Shown here one piece after another: positions 11,509 through 20,754 of a stretch of 64,000 bases of DNA. The notes beneath the pieces are model-generated. The model was not told where the DNA came from. It did not search any database and saw only the letters and a program-made list of their open reading frames with translations. Position numbers and translations under genes: made by a program. Each line of letters opens with the position of its first letter. The stretch's first letter is position 1. The DNA is from Trichaptum fuscoviolaceum (Eukaryota > Basidiomycota > Agaricomycetes > Hymenochaetales > Trichaptaceae). The stretch spans positions 3,704,941-3,768,940 of the forward strand of contig CAJSYZ010000011.1 of the NCBI GenBank assembly GCA_910574455.1. Direction: 5' to 3'.

Positions 11509-11703
11509 CGAGAAACTTGAAACTTGTCAATGAATGTGAATATGATACTAATAATAATATGCAGTTAGAAGGAGTAAAAAAAAGAGAGAAATTAATTGCT
11601 TCCATCCGTAATTCCAGTGAAACGCGTGTACTAGCTTGAGACGCCGTGAAAGTTGAAGATTGAAATTAAAATTATAGAAATAAAGATAAAAATTTCCGCC
11701 CCC
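10959..11703 (-). other. Internal 3' region between the Gag ORF and the polypurine tract
   Basis: About 745 bp with no pol-like coding sequence. A run of about 30 T residues (near 11478-11508, an A-tract on the coding strand) and a pyrimidine-rich stretch with TCTG repeats are the only notable features. Confidence 0.5.
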
Positions 11704-13725
11704 TTAAGATGCCGCCGTGCCCTTGTTCTCAAAGAAAAACGATGGTCGCCAGCCGTGCTTCTGTTCCCCGAGACCCTTGTCTGTTGCTGTTGCTGAGTCT
11801 GGTCGTCCGTATGCTTGTGCGCTCGCGTCTCGCACACTCTTTGTATCCGGCTGCCTTCTCTTCTCAGCTTCTTGCACGACTGCCAGGACTGTTGCTGCTG
11901 CTGAAACTGTTCGCCCGTATGCTTGTGCGCTCTTGGTTTGGTTGACATTGGTCGTCGATCGCCTTCTCTTCTCAGCTTCTCGTTCAACCTCCGTACCAAT
12001 GCGCGCCTTACCCTCGCTGCTCGAGGTTACGGTCGCCGTAACAGACCCAGACTCTTCATTGTCCTCTTCCTGATCGAGTTTGCTGCCTGCTCTGGATCCT
12101 CGCCGATTCTGCTCTGCTAGCTCTCTTCGCAGCTGGTCGATGATTTCCTCCAGCTTCTGAACGCGAAGGCGCAGCGCCTGCAGCTCCGAATCTCCTTTCT
12201 CTTCCTCTTTCTTGCCCGTACTGCTGTGAACCTTGGCCAACGCATCTGTCGAACGCGTCTCTGCTTCGTCCACATGTCCGCTGGCCGTCAAGAATGGTGC
12301 GCGAAGTCGATCACCCGTTTCCTTCTCGCATGCCTTGGTCTCTCTCGCTACTAGTCTGTCCGTATTGCTCTGAACCGGTGCTCTGCTCGACTTTGCTTCT
12401 GGTGCGCTCTGTCGACCTACAGTAGTCCACACGGACACTATCTCAGCCCCTTGCAACTGTTCAGCTCGATGATGTTCGCCGCGGCCAAAGCGTCTGCCTC
12501 GCGATCTCGCGCGCTCGCACAGACTCTTGCCCCACATGTACGGTAGTTCCGAACCGTCCAGCCGGACCACCCGGTACCCCGCACCCAGCCTGCACAACCC
12601 GCGCGCGATGTCCGCTCGCAGGTCCTCGCAGTCCTGCTTGCGGTGTCCCTGCCGCCAGCAGTAGAAGCAGCCGAGTCCAACGCGACTCGAGCCTGCTCTA
12701 TGCGCAGCCGCCGTCCTCAGTACTTGCGCTTCTTGAGGAGGGTCTACCGGATGCTTCGCAGATGTCCCCCGTATGATTGGCTGCGCGGTCACTGGTGCTT
12801 GCGCTTCTCGAGGAGGGTCTACTGGTCTCGTCGCAGATGGTACGACTAGCTGTGCCATCACCGGTGCCTGCGCTTCTTGAGGAGAGTCTGCCAGCTTCCT
12901 CGCAGTCGTCTCCCGTACGGCCAGCTGCGTCGTCTCCGGTAATTGCGCTTCTTGAGGAGAGTCTAGCGGTGTCTTCGCAGTCAACTCCCGTACGACTGGC
13001 TGCGCCGTCATTGGTGCTTGCGCTTCTTGAGGAGGGTCTACCTGTCTCTTTGCAGACGTCTCCCGTACGGCCAGCTGCGCCATCACCGGTGCCTGCGCTT
13101 CTTGAAGAGAGTCTGCCAGTTTCCGCGCAGTCATCTCCCGTACGACCAGCAGCGCCATCACCAGTGCTTGCGCTTCTTGAGGAGAGTCCGCCGGTCTCTT
13201 TGCAGTCGCTTCCCGTACGACCGCCTGCGCCGTCTCCGGTACTTGCGCTTCTTGAGGAGAGACTACTGGTTTCGCAGGTGTCTCCCGTACCAGCTGCGAC
13301 ATCACCGGTGCATGCGCTTCTTGAGGAGAGTCTGCCGGTTTCTTCGCAGTCGTCTCGCACTTGACCAGTGGGGCCGTCTCCGGTACTTGCGCTTCTTGAG
13401 GAGAGTCACTCGGATTCCGGACTTCCTGCCGCTTATACTGAGCCCATGCCAGATATTCTGGATCCCCCTCTCGTATCTTCTTTGAGCACACCCGTATGCG
13501 CATCAAAGAAACAACCACTTCGTACACCAGCTCTTTTTTCCCCATTTCCTCGATCCTTTTCCGTCCCCTATTCCCCCCTAAATCCAAGACCATAGGGGCA
13601 TCCATCCCAAACTCGAACACAAACCCATCAACATCATTCCTTGTGCTCCTTGCTTCCTCTCGCAACTCCTCAACAGACTTCTTGACAAAATAGTCTCGAA
13701 GCTGTCCTGCATTCATCCAATCCAT
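11704..13725 (-). CDS. Gag-like protein with ten tandem repeats and a CCHC knuckle
   Basis: 673 residues from an ATG at 13725. The N-terminal part (1-110) is helical and basic. Residues about 113-380 are ten imperfect repeats of roughly 25-29 residues built on DSPQEAQVPETA followed by VRETTAKRP. A zinc knuckle CFYCWRQGHRKQDC (CX2CX4HX4C) follows near residue 398. Further on are a coiled-coil (LRLRVQKLEEIIDQLRREL) and two copies of an EAEKRR...SAQAYGR segment near the C-terminus. The knuckle and position between LTRs identify it as Gag-like; no enzymatic domain is present. It presumably coats element RNA for mobilisation by another element's Pol (inference). Confidence 0.85.
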   Translation of the reverse strand: MDWMNAGQLRDYFVKKSVEELREEARSTRNDVDGFVFEFGMDAPMVLDLGGNRGRKRIEEMGKKELVYEVVVSLMRIRVCSKKIREGDPEYLAWAQYKRQEVRNPSDSPQEAQVPETAPLVKCETTAKKPADSPQEAHAPVMSQLVRETPAKPVVSPQEAQVPETAQAVVREATAKRPADSPQEAQALVMALLVVREMTARKLADSLQEAQAPVMAQLAVRETSAKRQVDPPQEAQAPMTAQPVVRELTAKTPLDSPQEAQLPETTQLAVRETTARKLADSPQEAQAPVMAQLVVPSATRPVDPPREAQAPVTAQPIIRGTSAKHPVDPPQEAQVLRTAAAHRAGSSRVGLGCFYCWRQGHRKQDCEDLRADIARGLCRLGAGYRVVRLDGSELPYMWGKSLCERARSRGRRFGRGEHHRAEQLQGAEIVSVWTTVGRQSAPEAKSSRAPVQSNTDRLVARETKACEKETGDRLRAPFLTASGHVDEAETRSTDALAKVHSSTGKKEEEKGDSELQALRLRVQKLEEIIDQLRRELAEQNRRGSRAGSKLDQEEDNEESGSVTATVTSSSEGKARIGTEVEREAEKRRRSTTNVNQTKSAQAYGRTVSAAATVLAVVQEAEKRRQPDTKSVRDASAQAYGRPDSATATDKGLGEQKHGWRPSFFFENKGTAAS
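12690..13410 (-). repeat. Minisatellite encoding the Gag-like repeats
   Basis: Ten tandem units, mostly about 75-87 bp, each containing GCGCTTCTTGAGGAG on the plus strand. Units differ by substitutions and by whole codons, so the frame is kept throughout, which suggests selection on the protein while the array was changing length. Confidence 0.85.
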
Positions 13726-13901
13726 TTTTCTTTTCTTTCTTTTTCAGTCCTTTTCTGCCGGTTCTTTGCCTGGCCAAAAGATCCTACTAATTATCTTTCT
13801 TTATAACTAAAATTTGTACTACTAGGCCCCAAAAAAAGGGCGACAAATAAAATATTTTTGGGGGCTACACAAACTTTCCCTGCCCTGCGGTGGTCACCAG
13901 A

Positions 13902-14825
13902 TGTAAACTTGATAGGTACTCAGGGGGTGGAGTGTAGCAAAAACCCAATAAGAAAGACTACTGAAAGAGAGACGGAAAGAAGAAGAGAAACAACGAAGGA
14001 AAACTAAGTAATCCACCAATGGTCCCAGTCGTCCGTAAGACGGATTCTTCGCGCGTGTCACTCGAGAGATTCGATGGCCGTCGAGGCCCGTACTCGTCGT
14101 TCCGTCGAAAGAACTAAGCTGACCAGTAGCACGCGCCTATGCACGGACTCCAGTCAACCGTCCGTAAGTATGTCTTCTGCGTCCGCAATCGTCGCTCGCG
14201 AGAAGTCCGAAGACAAGAAACAAAAAGGACTCTTGCACGTCCGTAAAAGTCTTGCGCGCCGCCGTAGTCGAAGCCCGAGGACAAGAAACAGAAGGAAACC
14301 AGAAGAAACAAGTCCTAAAGCACGCGCACACAGCGCAGGCGTCAGACTCGTCCTCGCTCTCGCTCTCGCAGGTGGTCGTGGTTGGGGAAAGGTATGATAA
14401 TTTTCACACGGTCTACATGACGCGACTAACACAAGTGAATACCGCGTGTGAACCGGCTACTCCGGCCACGCAAACTACCCCGGAACCGTTGTCTTTGTCC
14501 CCGTCCCTCAATTGGCAACCCCGTTTCCCACGCCACTCGCGCACGTCGCCACACTCTAAGTGTCCGGCCGGACGCATATCCCGCAAGCTCGTTTGCTCGT
14601 CCACCCATCGCATTGCTCGTTGTGTGATCGCCGGTGAGCTCTGTGCCTTGTATTCTCTAATGCTTGTGCTCAGGTACAGTTTTCCCTTCGCTATTTGGCT
14701 TCGAGTGTCGGCCGGGAGCCTTTCTGCTCGTCCGGTGTCCGGTGTATGCACCCGGATTCCATCCGGATGCCTCTGCTGTGTCCGGCGGGCGTCGTACAAA
14801 CACTGGACGCAGTCCAGGTGTTACA
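13902..14825 (-). repeat. 5' LTR of the Gag-only element
   Basis: About 924 bp, partner of 9991-10943. On the coding strand it starts TGTAACACC at 14825 and ends near 13902 beside TGGTCACC-containing internal sequence. The exact inner boundary is a judgement from the alignment of the two copies. A primer-binding site was not identified. Confidence 0.8.
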
Positions 14826-15065
14826 CCGCACACGCTGTACTTATATGCGCGCCCCATTTTCCCCAGCGATTCACGCAATACATTATACCTTTGCTCTTGA
14901 TACCTCTATAGATCATACCTTTCTTTCACCTCTTCTCCTTGAAACTTACTTCACTCAGCATTCATTTATTTGTAGCTCCAGTACCTCTTCATTCACTTTG
15001 GTAGATTACTCTGTACTTTAAGTGCGCCATAGGCCCTAGAGGGCCTGCAGTCACTATAATGGAAT

Positions 15066-15093
15066 AAACAAACAAACAAACAAACAAACAAAC
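15066..15093 (+). repeat. LINE 3' tail, (AAAC)7
   Basis: Seven perfect AAAC units just after AATAAA (15063-15068). Short tandem tails of this kind mark the 3' end of many LINEs and show where target-primed insertion ended. Confidence 0.9.
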
Positions 15094-15430
15094 GACGAAA
15101 AAAATTTGGGGGGTGCACGTGATACACGTAATCATTCGCACGGTGGTCGGGCAGAGGAGAAGTCAAGATGTTTTGGCCAAAGGTGGCAAACCACCTGTGC
15201 CCTCCATTATTCATAATATATTTAAAAAATCAGATAAATGAGCGAAAAATTGTTTTTATGAGATATATTATATCTACAGACAAAAGACTCTACATGCATG
15301 CTTCAAGCTCAAGTTACCACTGGAGCGATCACCCAACTTGGTGACTTTTACTGCCAGTGGGGCAGTGGGGCACGCTCCGAGTCTGCCTGACTACTAGTAC
15401 CGTGTGAACGGTCATGTGTGTCACGTGCAA
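15094..15430. other. Intergenic remnant between the LINE tail and a transposon end
   Basis: No gene seen. The stretch is AT-rich to about 15295. From 15315 it holds CCACTGG/CCAGTGG motifs of the kind also clustered around the Plavaka module (34.8-35.4, 50.4-51.1 and 57.9-58.1 kb). I could not identify the LINE's 3' target duplication partner. Confidence 0.4.
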
Positions 15431-15640
15431 CATCAGGGAATCTTCTTTTTCGCTTACGGCTACTTAAAGTTACTTAAACGGTCTGAAATTTCCGGAAGCC
15501 CTGGAAAGTAAAATTTTACTGATTTACTGATTTCAGGCATGTGGTTTCATTATTCAGGAAGAGCCTTACTGAAATCAGTGTTGTCAACTTAAATCAGTGC
15601 TCTCAGTGCTTCAGCAATCAGACATTCAGGTTATTTAAGT
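15431..15640 (+). repeat. TIR-like end related to that of the 46-kb element
   Basis: It starts CATCAGGGAATCTTC and continues with GCTTACGGCTAC, closely matching the left end at 16940 (CATCAGGGAAACTTC, GCTTACGGCGAC). The subterminal GTTACTTAAACGGTCTGA also matches the inward side of the right end at about 63035. AA precedes it. I read it as the left end of a second member of the same transposon family; its right end would lie beyond the window. Confidence 0.6.
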
Positions 15641-15766
15641 AATTAAATCAGTGTATAAGGAAGTCATAAGGACAAAGTAAGTACAATAATAAGTGATATA
15701 ATAAGATAAATACACATGAACCCCTCGTCGTTTCGGTGTCTCGCACGGAGACCCTAATTGACAAGG

Positions 15767-15877
15767 ACCTACACCAAGAGCACCTTTGCGACCAAACTCG
15801 ACAGCAACAAGACCGAATGGTTCATCACGCGAAGGAATCAAAGCATAGTCGGCACCACTGAACAAATAAGGACGCAA
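15767..15877 (-). pseudogene. Alpha-1,3-glucan synthase fragment fused to the CLF1 relic
   Basis: About 37 residues: [17 protein letters not shown] followed by [15 protein letters not shown]. This is a signature of the glycosyltransferase (GT5-like) domain of fungal cell-wall alpha-1,3-glucan synthases (Ags/Mok family). It lies in the same orientation directly after the CLF1 C-terminal fragment with only a short join. The rest of the roughly 2,400-residue enzyme is absent. It looks like a piece captured together with CLF1 sequence by a transposon; a host gene fusion is less likely. Confidence 0.85.
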
Positions 15878-15881
15878 AGCA

Positions 15882-16937
15882 CGGCTCGAGGCTCCCGCTC
15901 GTCGACCGTCCTCCACTTGCGGCTGACAATGGCCTGAACCTTCGAGACATCCGCAGATGTTCCGTTCTTCTGCTCGAAGTCTCTCCATGCCTGTAGCAGA
16001 ACAACGCCCTGCACACAAATCAGCCACCTTCAAGAATGTCAAATAAGCGGGCACATACCTCTTCTTTAAGGCCCCTGTTCTTCAGATCCTTGTATGACCT
16101 CTCGAACACCTGGCGAGCCAGGTTCAAATCGCCCTCCACCATCGTCTCCTCGGCCTCATCCTCATTGTCCTTGTCCTCCCTCGACGCCTGATTGTTAGGA
16201 ATCGGGCTCGCTTCAAATTCTGCGTACGCGCGCCAGACCTTGACGTGGCCACTCAAGCGCACCAGGCGCTCATACAGATCCCTCGTACGCTGTCGCTCGC
16301 CCTGCTCAAACTCGAAGTCAATGTACGCCTTCCAGAGCTTTTCGGGGCACGACAGCGGCTGCTGCGATGTGCCGAGTTCGAATATGGCTCGCGCTCGTGA
16401 GTAGTCCGCGAGCGCCGCCTCGATCTGGGCGACTTGGATCCAGGCCAAGGAGTTCGTTGAATCGTATTCGATGTACTCTACAATGAGCGTCCGCACGCGG
16501 TCAAACTCTCGAAGCTGAAAGACAAAGTCAGTAAACCATGCAAATGATAAGAGCAATTGTAGTTACGTCGAGCTCAAGTAGGATATAGCCTTTGAAGAGC
16601 TTTTCCTTAGGACACATGCCGATTGCAGCACCGAGCAATTTGCGTGCTGCGGGTAGATGAAGTCGCCGAAAGTTCGCAAACATGAGCCACAGCCTCGCAA
16701 ACGTGAATTGCTTGTGGGGGAGCACTTGTAATGCTGTTCGGTATACTTGCCGTGTCCGATCATAATCCTGCGTGGGCGGTTGTTAGCACTTGAAAAAGAG
16801 ACATGAAAGAAACACCAGACTTTGGTCTCCACTTCTTCAAACAATGCGTAGTCTAGCCACAGAAAGATGTATTGTCTCCAGTGACGCTTTAAGTCACCGG
16901 GGCGTATTTGCGCAACAGCTCGAACGTAGACCTCACG
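15882..16937 (-). pseudogene. CLF1: CLF1/crooked-neck-like splicing factor, C-terminal half
   Basis: Minus-strand exons encode consecutive HAT repeats of the pre-mRNA splicing factor Clf1/Syf3 (CRNKL1 in animals): [10 protein letters not shown] and [18 protein letters not shown] (about 16937-16832); [17 protein letters not shown] (about 16700); FDRVRTLIVEYIEYD and KLWKAYIDFEFEQGERQ (about 16515-16030); and a terminal [17 protein letters not shown] (about 15990-15900). GT-AG introns separate them. The upstream half lies at 63084-64000, 46 kb away, and joins in frame when the 46-kb element is removed. Beyond about 15885 the sequence turns into a glucan synthase fragment. Clf1 scaffolds spliceosome assembly; this copy cannot do so. 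Confidence 0.9.
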
Positions 16938-16939
16938 AA

Positions 16940-16952
16940 CATCAGGGAAACT
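16940..16952 (+). repeat. Left TIR of the 46-kb element
   Basis: CATCAGGGAAACT, a perfect 13-bp inverted match to 63069-63081, immediately after target duplication AA. Subterminal sequence is rich in CCTTA, CAGTG and CAGG motifs in both orientations. Confidence 0.85.
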
Positions 16953-17131
16953 TCCTTTTGCTTACGGCGACTGACGCGTCCTGATTTGGCTGGCACCTGT
17001 CTGAAGGGTCGCTACTTCGTCTGAAAATACACTGATTGCCTTATCTCACTGAAATAAGGAGTGTTTCAGGATGCAAGCCGTCTCTCAGTGCATCAGAATG
17101 CAAGTCAGGATTTCAGTGCTCAAGTGTAATA

Positions 17132-17170
17132 CATCAGGGATTGCTTACGGCGGCTGGCGCGTCCTGAAGC
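17132..17170 (+). repeat. Internal copy of the TIR and subterminal motif
   Basis: CATCAGGGATTGCTTACGG and then GGCGCGTCCTGAAG repeat the terminal pattern 192 bp inside the left end. It may be a subterminal repeat used by the transposase or the end of a nested relative. Confidence 0.55.
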
Positions 17171-17571
17171 TTCCTTAAATGGGTTGAAGCGTTGTCATGC
17201 CTGCCTGAAGTGTTGCCTGGCTGCCTGATGGCCTTAAAACGGCGTTTCAGGACAAAACCAGTGCGTAAGGAGGGAAGCTGTACATCAGGTGGCAAGTCAG
17301 ACTCAAGTGAGATTTACTACTACTACCACTACTGTACTCAAGTGAACTTGGACCTCTGTTTTGAGATTTCAAGCTACCTTCATCTTCATGACATCTTGAA
17401 AGCGACAGCAAACACCATTGACAACCTCAGTCTACAATGATCATTCAACGAGAAGCAATTCAATAATAGATACAATCACGATGCTCCTGGCAACTTTTGA
17501 AGACAAGAGCATGCACTCAACAATTTACTCAACAAGATAACACCGTTAGCACTATTCAAACGGGCCTCAGC

Positions 17572-18429
17572 CTACTCAATATCGAGCATTGGGAAGTGAT
17601 GGATTACTGTATCCGGTAAGGCCAAGGCATCTTGATTCAAGACGGAAGCAACAGCAAACGTGCTGTGCGCGTCGATTGCCGCATCTAATAGAGCAGATGC
17701 AAGTGAGAAGATGGTCAGCCTGAGTGACAACTTGAAAAGGATAACTTACAATGGACTTGAGCAGCCGACAGCTCAACTTCGGCCCAATTGCTCATCGTGA
17801 CCAAGACATCTTTTTCGATGTTTGTCTGCAGGAGCCTGCCCGCCATCTCCTCCAGCTTTATAAACGGTTGCGGAAACTTGAACCAGAGACGGGGGTTCAG
17901 AAGCAGCTGGAGCCAAGTTGGCGTTCTTGGCCAGAAATCGGGGTAAACGAAGCGCGCCCAATCTGTCAAATCGACACAGGAGGATACGGGAATGTCAAAT
18001 TTATTCCTGATGCGAGTCGCATCACCTGCCAATTAGTTCAGTTATGCCGCATAATGAGAGAAGAAATGGGATTGTCGTACCAGCGATTCCTGCTGACACT
18101 TTCCATACAGTTTCATCACCTAATAATTGTTCCAATCTTGGGGGAAGAGCATTAAGTAGATGAGTCCGGAGGAGGAACACATGTTGCTGAACCGCGAGTT
18201 GGATGAGGTCCACGCGATATAGCTCTGGTGAGTTACTCGCCCATTCAATGTCGAGGGCAACGAAGCGTCGTTCCGGGGCATCCGGCAAGGAAGCATAGAT
18301 GACGTCTACGGCATTCTCCATCGTCGCGGTGGTCAGACATACTTCAGGAACAAGAGGTCCGAGTGTATAACTGCGAAGTTGAAGAAGAGGCGTTGGCGGA
18401 ACCCCCAGGTAGTCGAGGAGATGTTGCAT
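17572..18429 (-). CDS. DEDD-family 3'-5' exonuclease (RNase D/WRN exo-like), cargo gene
   Basis: Three exons (18429-18081, 18025-17750, 17684-17572) with GT-AG junctions join into 246 intact codons. Exonuclease motif I is FVALDIEW (Asp and Glu), motif II lies in AGIAGDATRIRNKF, and motif III is the Tyr and Asp of QVHYAAIDAH, reached across the last intron. The order and spacing are those of the DEDDy nuclease fold of RNase D, WRN and Exd2 relatives, which remove nucleotides from DNA or RNA 3' ends. There is no helicase or HRDC domain. More N-terminal exons could exist upstream (an ATG at 18619 opens a hydrophobic frame). It is the first gene inside the left end of the 46-kb element. Confidence 0.8.
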
Positions 18430-19289
18430 CTGTTTGTGAAGCTGGCAAAAAGTCAGTGCAGTGATTTTGAGAGGAAATAGAAAGTAAGCACGATTTTTTG
18501 CATCCTAGATATCCTCCTTTGTGTCCAAGGAAGTCTTCGCGCGATGCGTACTCGAAGCACAGCATGGTCAATCAATAGGAGCATGTGGAGCCCCAACAGA
18601 ATGTGATAAAAGTTCATGGCGAAGGGTTGAATGGGTGGGTGGGTGGCGGGGAGGGGCGACACCCACTCCGAGTTCACATTTATACAAAGCTCTTGCACGC
18701 ATTTTTCTGATGCCTTATTCTTCTGGGAAAAGAAGAGAGGAATCTATCAGTGCATTGTACTATGGCTCGGATAAACCTCAAGCTGAACTGACAGGAGATA
18801 AGAAGGATTTCTTCTAGATGACTCGATTATGAGGCTTCTTTTCATTTTATGCACAAACAAACAAGAAAGTGAGTCAGGTTAACTCCGAAGAAGTCGGGAA
18901 GACATAGCTCACTACACAAGAAGCTGTTTCATCAGCTCTAGAAGGCAAAGCCACGAGTAAGCCGTCATACAATCAGTCATCCCTGGACACAACTCGAAAC
19001 CGGGACCATGCCGATATGGGAAATGGGATCAATGCACCCCAATCCGCTTTGAAAGAAGTAGATTGAATGAAGGCACGTTTCTTGACCTTAGAGCTGGGGG
19101 GATTGCGCTGTCGGCCGATAATCGACTTATTCTGCATATTGAAACCGAGCGATCTCCGTTTCGGCGGCAATGGTGGTGGCACAGAGGTGTTTGTCGTGGA
19201 ATAGGACATGACTACTTGAACGATATCTAAGATGAAGTAATACTTTTTCCCGTTTGATGCATTCGCAATTTGCGTCGTGAGCTGCTTTG
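18430..19289 (-). other. Spacer with possible upstream exon and an unassigned frame
   Basis: From 18619 downwards a short hydrophobic frame (MNFYHILLGLHMLLLIDHAV) could be a 5' exon of the exonuclease gene, but no good donor joins it. At about 19290-18973 a minus-strand frame with VPPPLPPKRRSLGF remains unassigned. It could be the C-terminus of the BCS1-like gene, though it lacks the expected BCS1 ending. Confidence 0.35.
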
Positions 19290-20540
19290 CCAACGTCAGG
19301 TAGACTGTTTGACGCACCTCTCATCAATGAGCTCGAGCTCAAGGTTGCGGTACTCGAGGCATCGGACGCAAATACCGACACCGGAATTTCCGAAATCGAT
19401 CCAGAGGATGGGGTGTGGTGGGGAGGCTGATCCCATCGAGCTCGCCTTCGCGTTTGGTGATCTCGGGCTTCTTGACGTCCGCGTACAGGAAGAAGTCGCA
19501 GAAGAGCGCTTGAGCCTGCCTAGGGCTTGCGCTTTTGAACTCGATCCAAACATCCATGCCACCGGGGCGCGAGAGCGCGGGGTCGAAACGCTCAAGATGG
19601 TTCGTCGCTGCGACAAGAAGAGGAAGCGGCCAACAGCAGCGGCGACACCATCAAGTGCATTAAGAAGGCCAGAAAGAGAGAGCGTGTTCACGTCGGATAG
19701 AGTGTCATATTTCTTGCTTTTCTTCTTCTTGCCAATTTCTTCATTGTCGTCATCATCGTCATCTTATCCTTGTTGTCGGACAACAAAGAGCTCTTCTTCT
19801 TACCACCAGGAACACAGGTTGAGGACCCGTCGCGCGAAGTTGAGCGAGTGAATGCAGCGTCAAGGTCCTCGAGAAGGACAATTCACGGGGCAGGCACACG
19901 GCCCATAAGCGACGACAACGTCACATCGTTCATCCAAAAAGCGGAACGTGAGATGGCGAGAATGTCGAGCATGAGCGCGCCAGCAAGGGCATGGATCAAC
20001 GATGATCTGCCCAAGCCAGGGACACGATAGAGGAAATTGTCACGACAAGAGTGGTTACCACGGTCAGCGCACCACTGATTCAGAAAGAGAGGTTAAACTT
20101 TCAGTCGATGTGTGGCACTTTATGTACATACCTTCTCTGATTGCAAGAAGTCCCTTGTGTCGGCAAGGAGCATCTCTTAAATCCCCGCCATGAGCCATGG
20201 AATCAGCGAAATAGATATGAATTTGATGGTCGTCTGGTGAGGCAAACTGGAAGCCTTTGAGCTCCTCATCTCCGAATGACTTGTCTCTGAAAGAAGACTT
20301 GCCCGGCAAGATGGTGCGCGCTGTCGTCTCGAACTCGTAAGCGTGCTGGCATTCTAAGCGCTTCAACAACCATAGCATCAGCCAGTCATGTAGTTGTGTT
20401 CATCGGGTCATGAGCTATTGTTGCAATAGCGGATAACTACTAGGGCTACTTACCAGTCCCCACAACAATGAAAGTGTCTCCGGAAGTCTCTAGTTTCCAA
20501 CCTGACCATGGCTGTCAGTGGTGGTAGCGGACGACGGAGG
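19290..20540 (-). pseudogene. BCS1-like AAA-ATPase, probably inactive
   Basis: Fragments in the order expected for basidiomycete BCS1-like proteins are: an N-terminal domain piece (about 20520-20450, LETSGDTFIVVGT; and 20378-20100, LLKRLECQHAYEFE); Walker A region PGLGRSSLIHALAGALMLDI (about 20030-19975); Walker B IVLLEDLDAAF (about 19890-19855); sensor region LSGLLNALDGVAA (about 19670); and the RPGGMDVWIEFK finger region (about 19560). The family unfolds or translocates proteins, classically in the mitochondrial inner membrane. The Walker A lysine is replaced (G-R-S-S instead of G-K-T/S), which should abolish ATP binding, and frames change several times, so I call it a pseudogene. Confidence 0.65.
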
Positions 20541-20754
20541 GCCTGTGATGCCCAGTGTCAGACCCCACGTGGGAAGTCATCATGTCGATGCTGGGTACTA
20601 CTAGTAGCAGGAGTGCGATGGCAATGGTGGTGGTGCTGTCTGGCGGTGTTCCAGAATTGCACCATCTTGCGTGCGCTGTAAACGGTGTGAGCTAGGATTC
20701 TGTATCAAATGGTATGTAAATAACGTGAAGTAAAAGGATTGAGAAGGAGAATAA

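Larger units (their letters stand above)
9991..14825 (-). mobile_element. Gag-only LTR element (TR-GAG-like), inserted in the LINE 3' UTR
   Basis: Two direct repeats (9991-10943 and 13902-14825) flank a minus-strand internal region with one long ORF. On the coding strand the LTRs begin TGTAACACC and end in CA. A purine tract (GTGGGGAGGAGG) directly precedes the 3' LTR, and CCGC (9987-9990, 14826-14829) flanks the whole. No protease, RT, RNase H or integrase motif is visible anywhere between the LTRs. The LINE 3' UTR resumes after 14829, so the insertion is precise. It resembles plant TR-GAG elements, which depend on enzymes from autonomous relatives. The LTRs differ by several indels, so it is older than the chromovirus at 38360. 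Confidence 0.8.
8137..15093 (+). mobile_element. LINE (non-LTR retrotransposon), 3' part, with two nested insertions
   Basis: The plus-strand LINE is visible from the end of its reverse transcriptase region through RNase H, a C-terminal zinc knuckle, the 3' UTR and a (AAAC)7 tail at 15066-15093. Its 5' portion is not seen: the gypsy LTR ends at 8136 just where LINE coding sequence starts in frame, so the missing part probably lies left of the window beyond the gypsy element. The 3' UTR is split at 9990/14826 by the Gag-only LTR element, with CCGC on both sides. AATAAA at 15063 precedes the tail. Confidence 0.85.

Noticed and set aside
12698..13364. Ser/Arg-rich and Leu/Val-rich long ORFs over the Gag-like repeats
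   Set aside because: Repeat units that are a multiple of three keep several frames open at once. Only the minus-strand frame with the zinc knuckle and an ATG extends across the whole gene.
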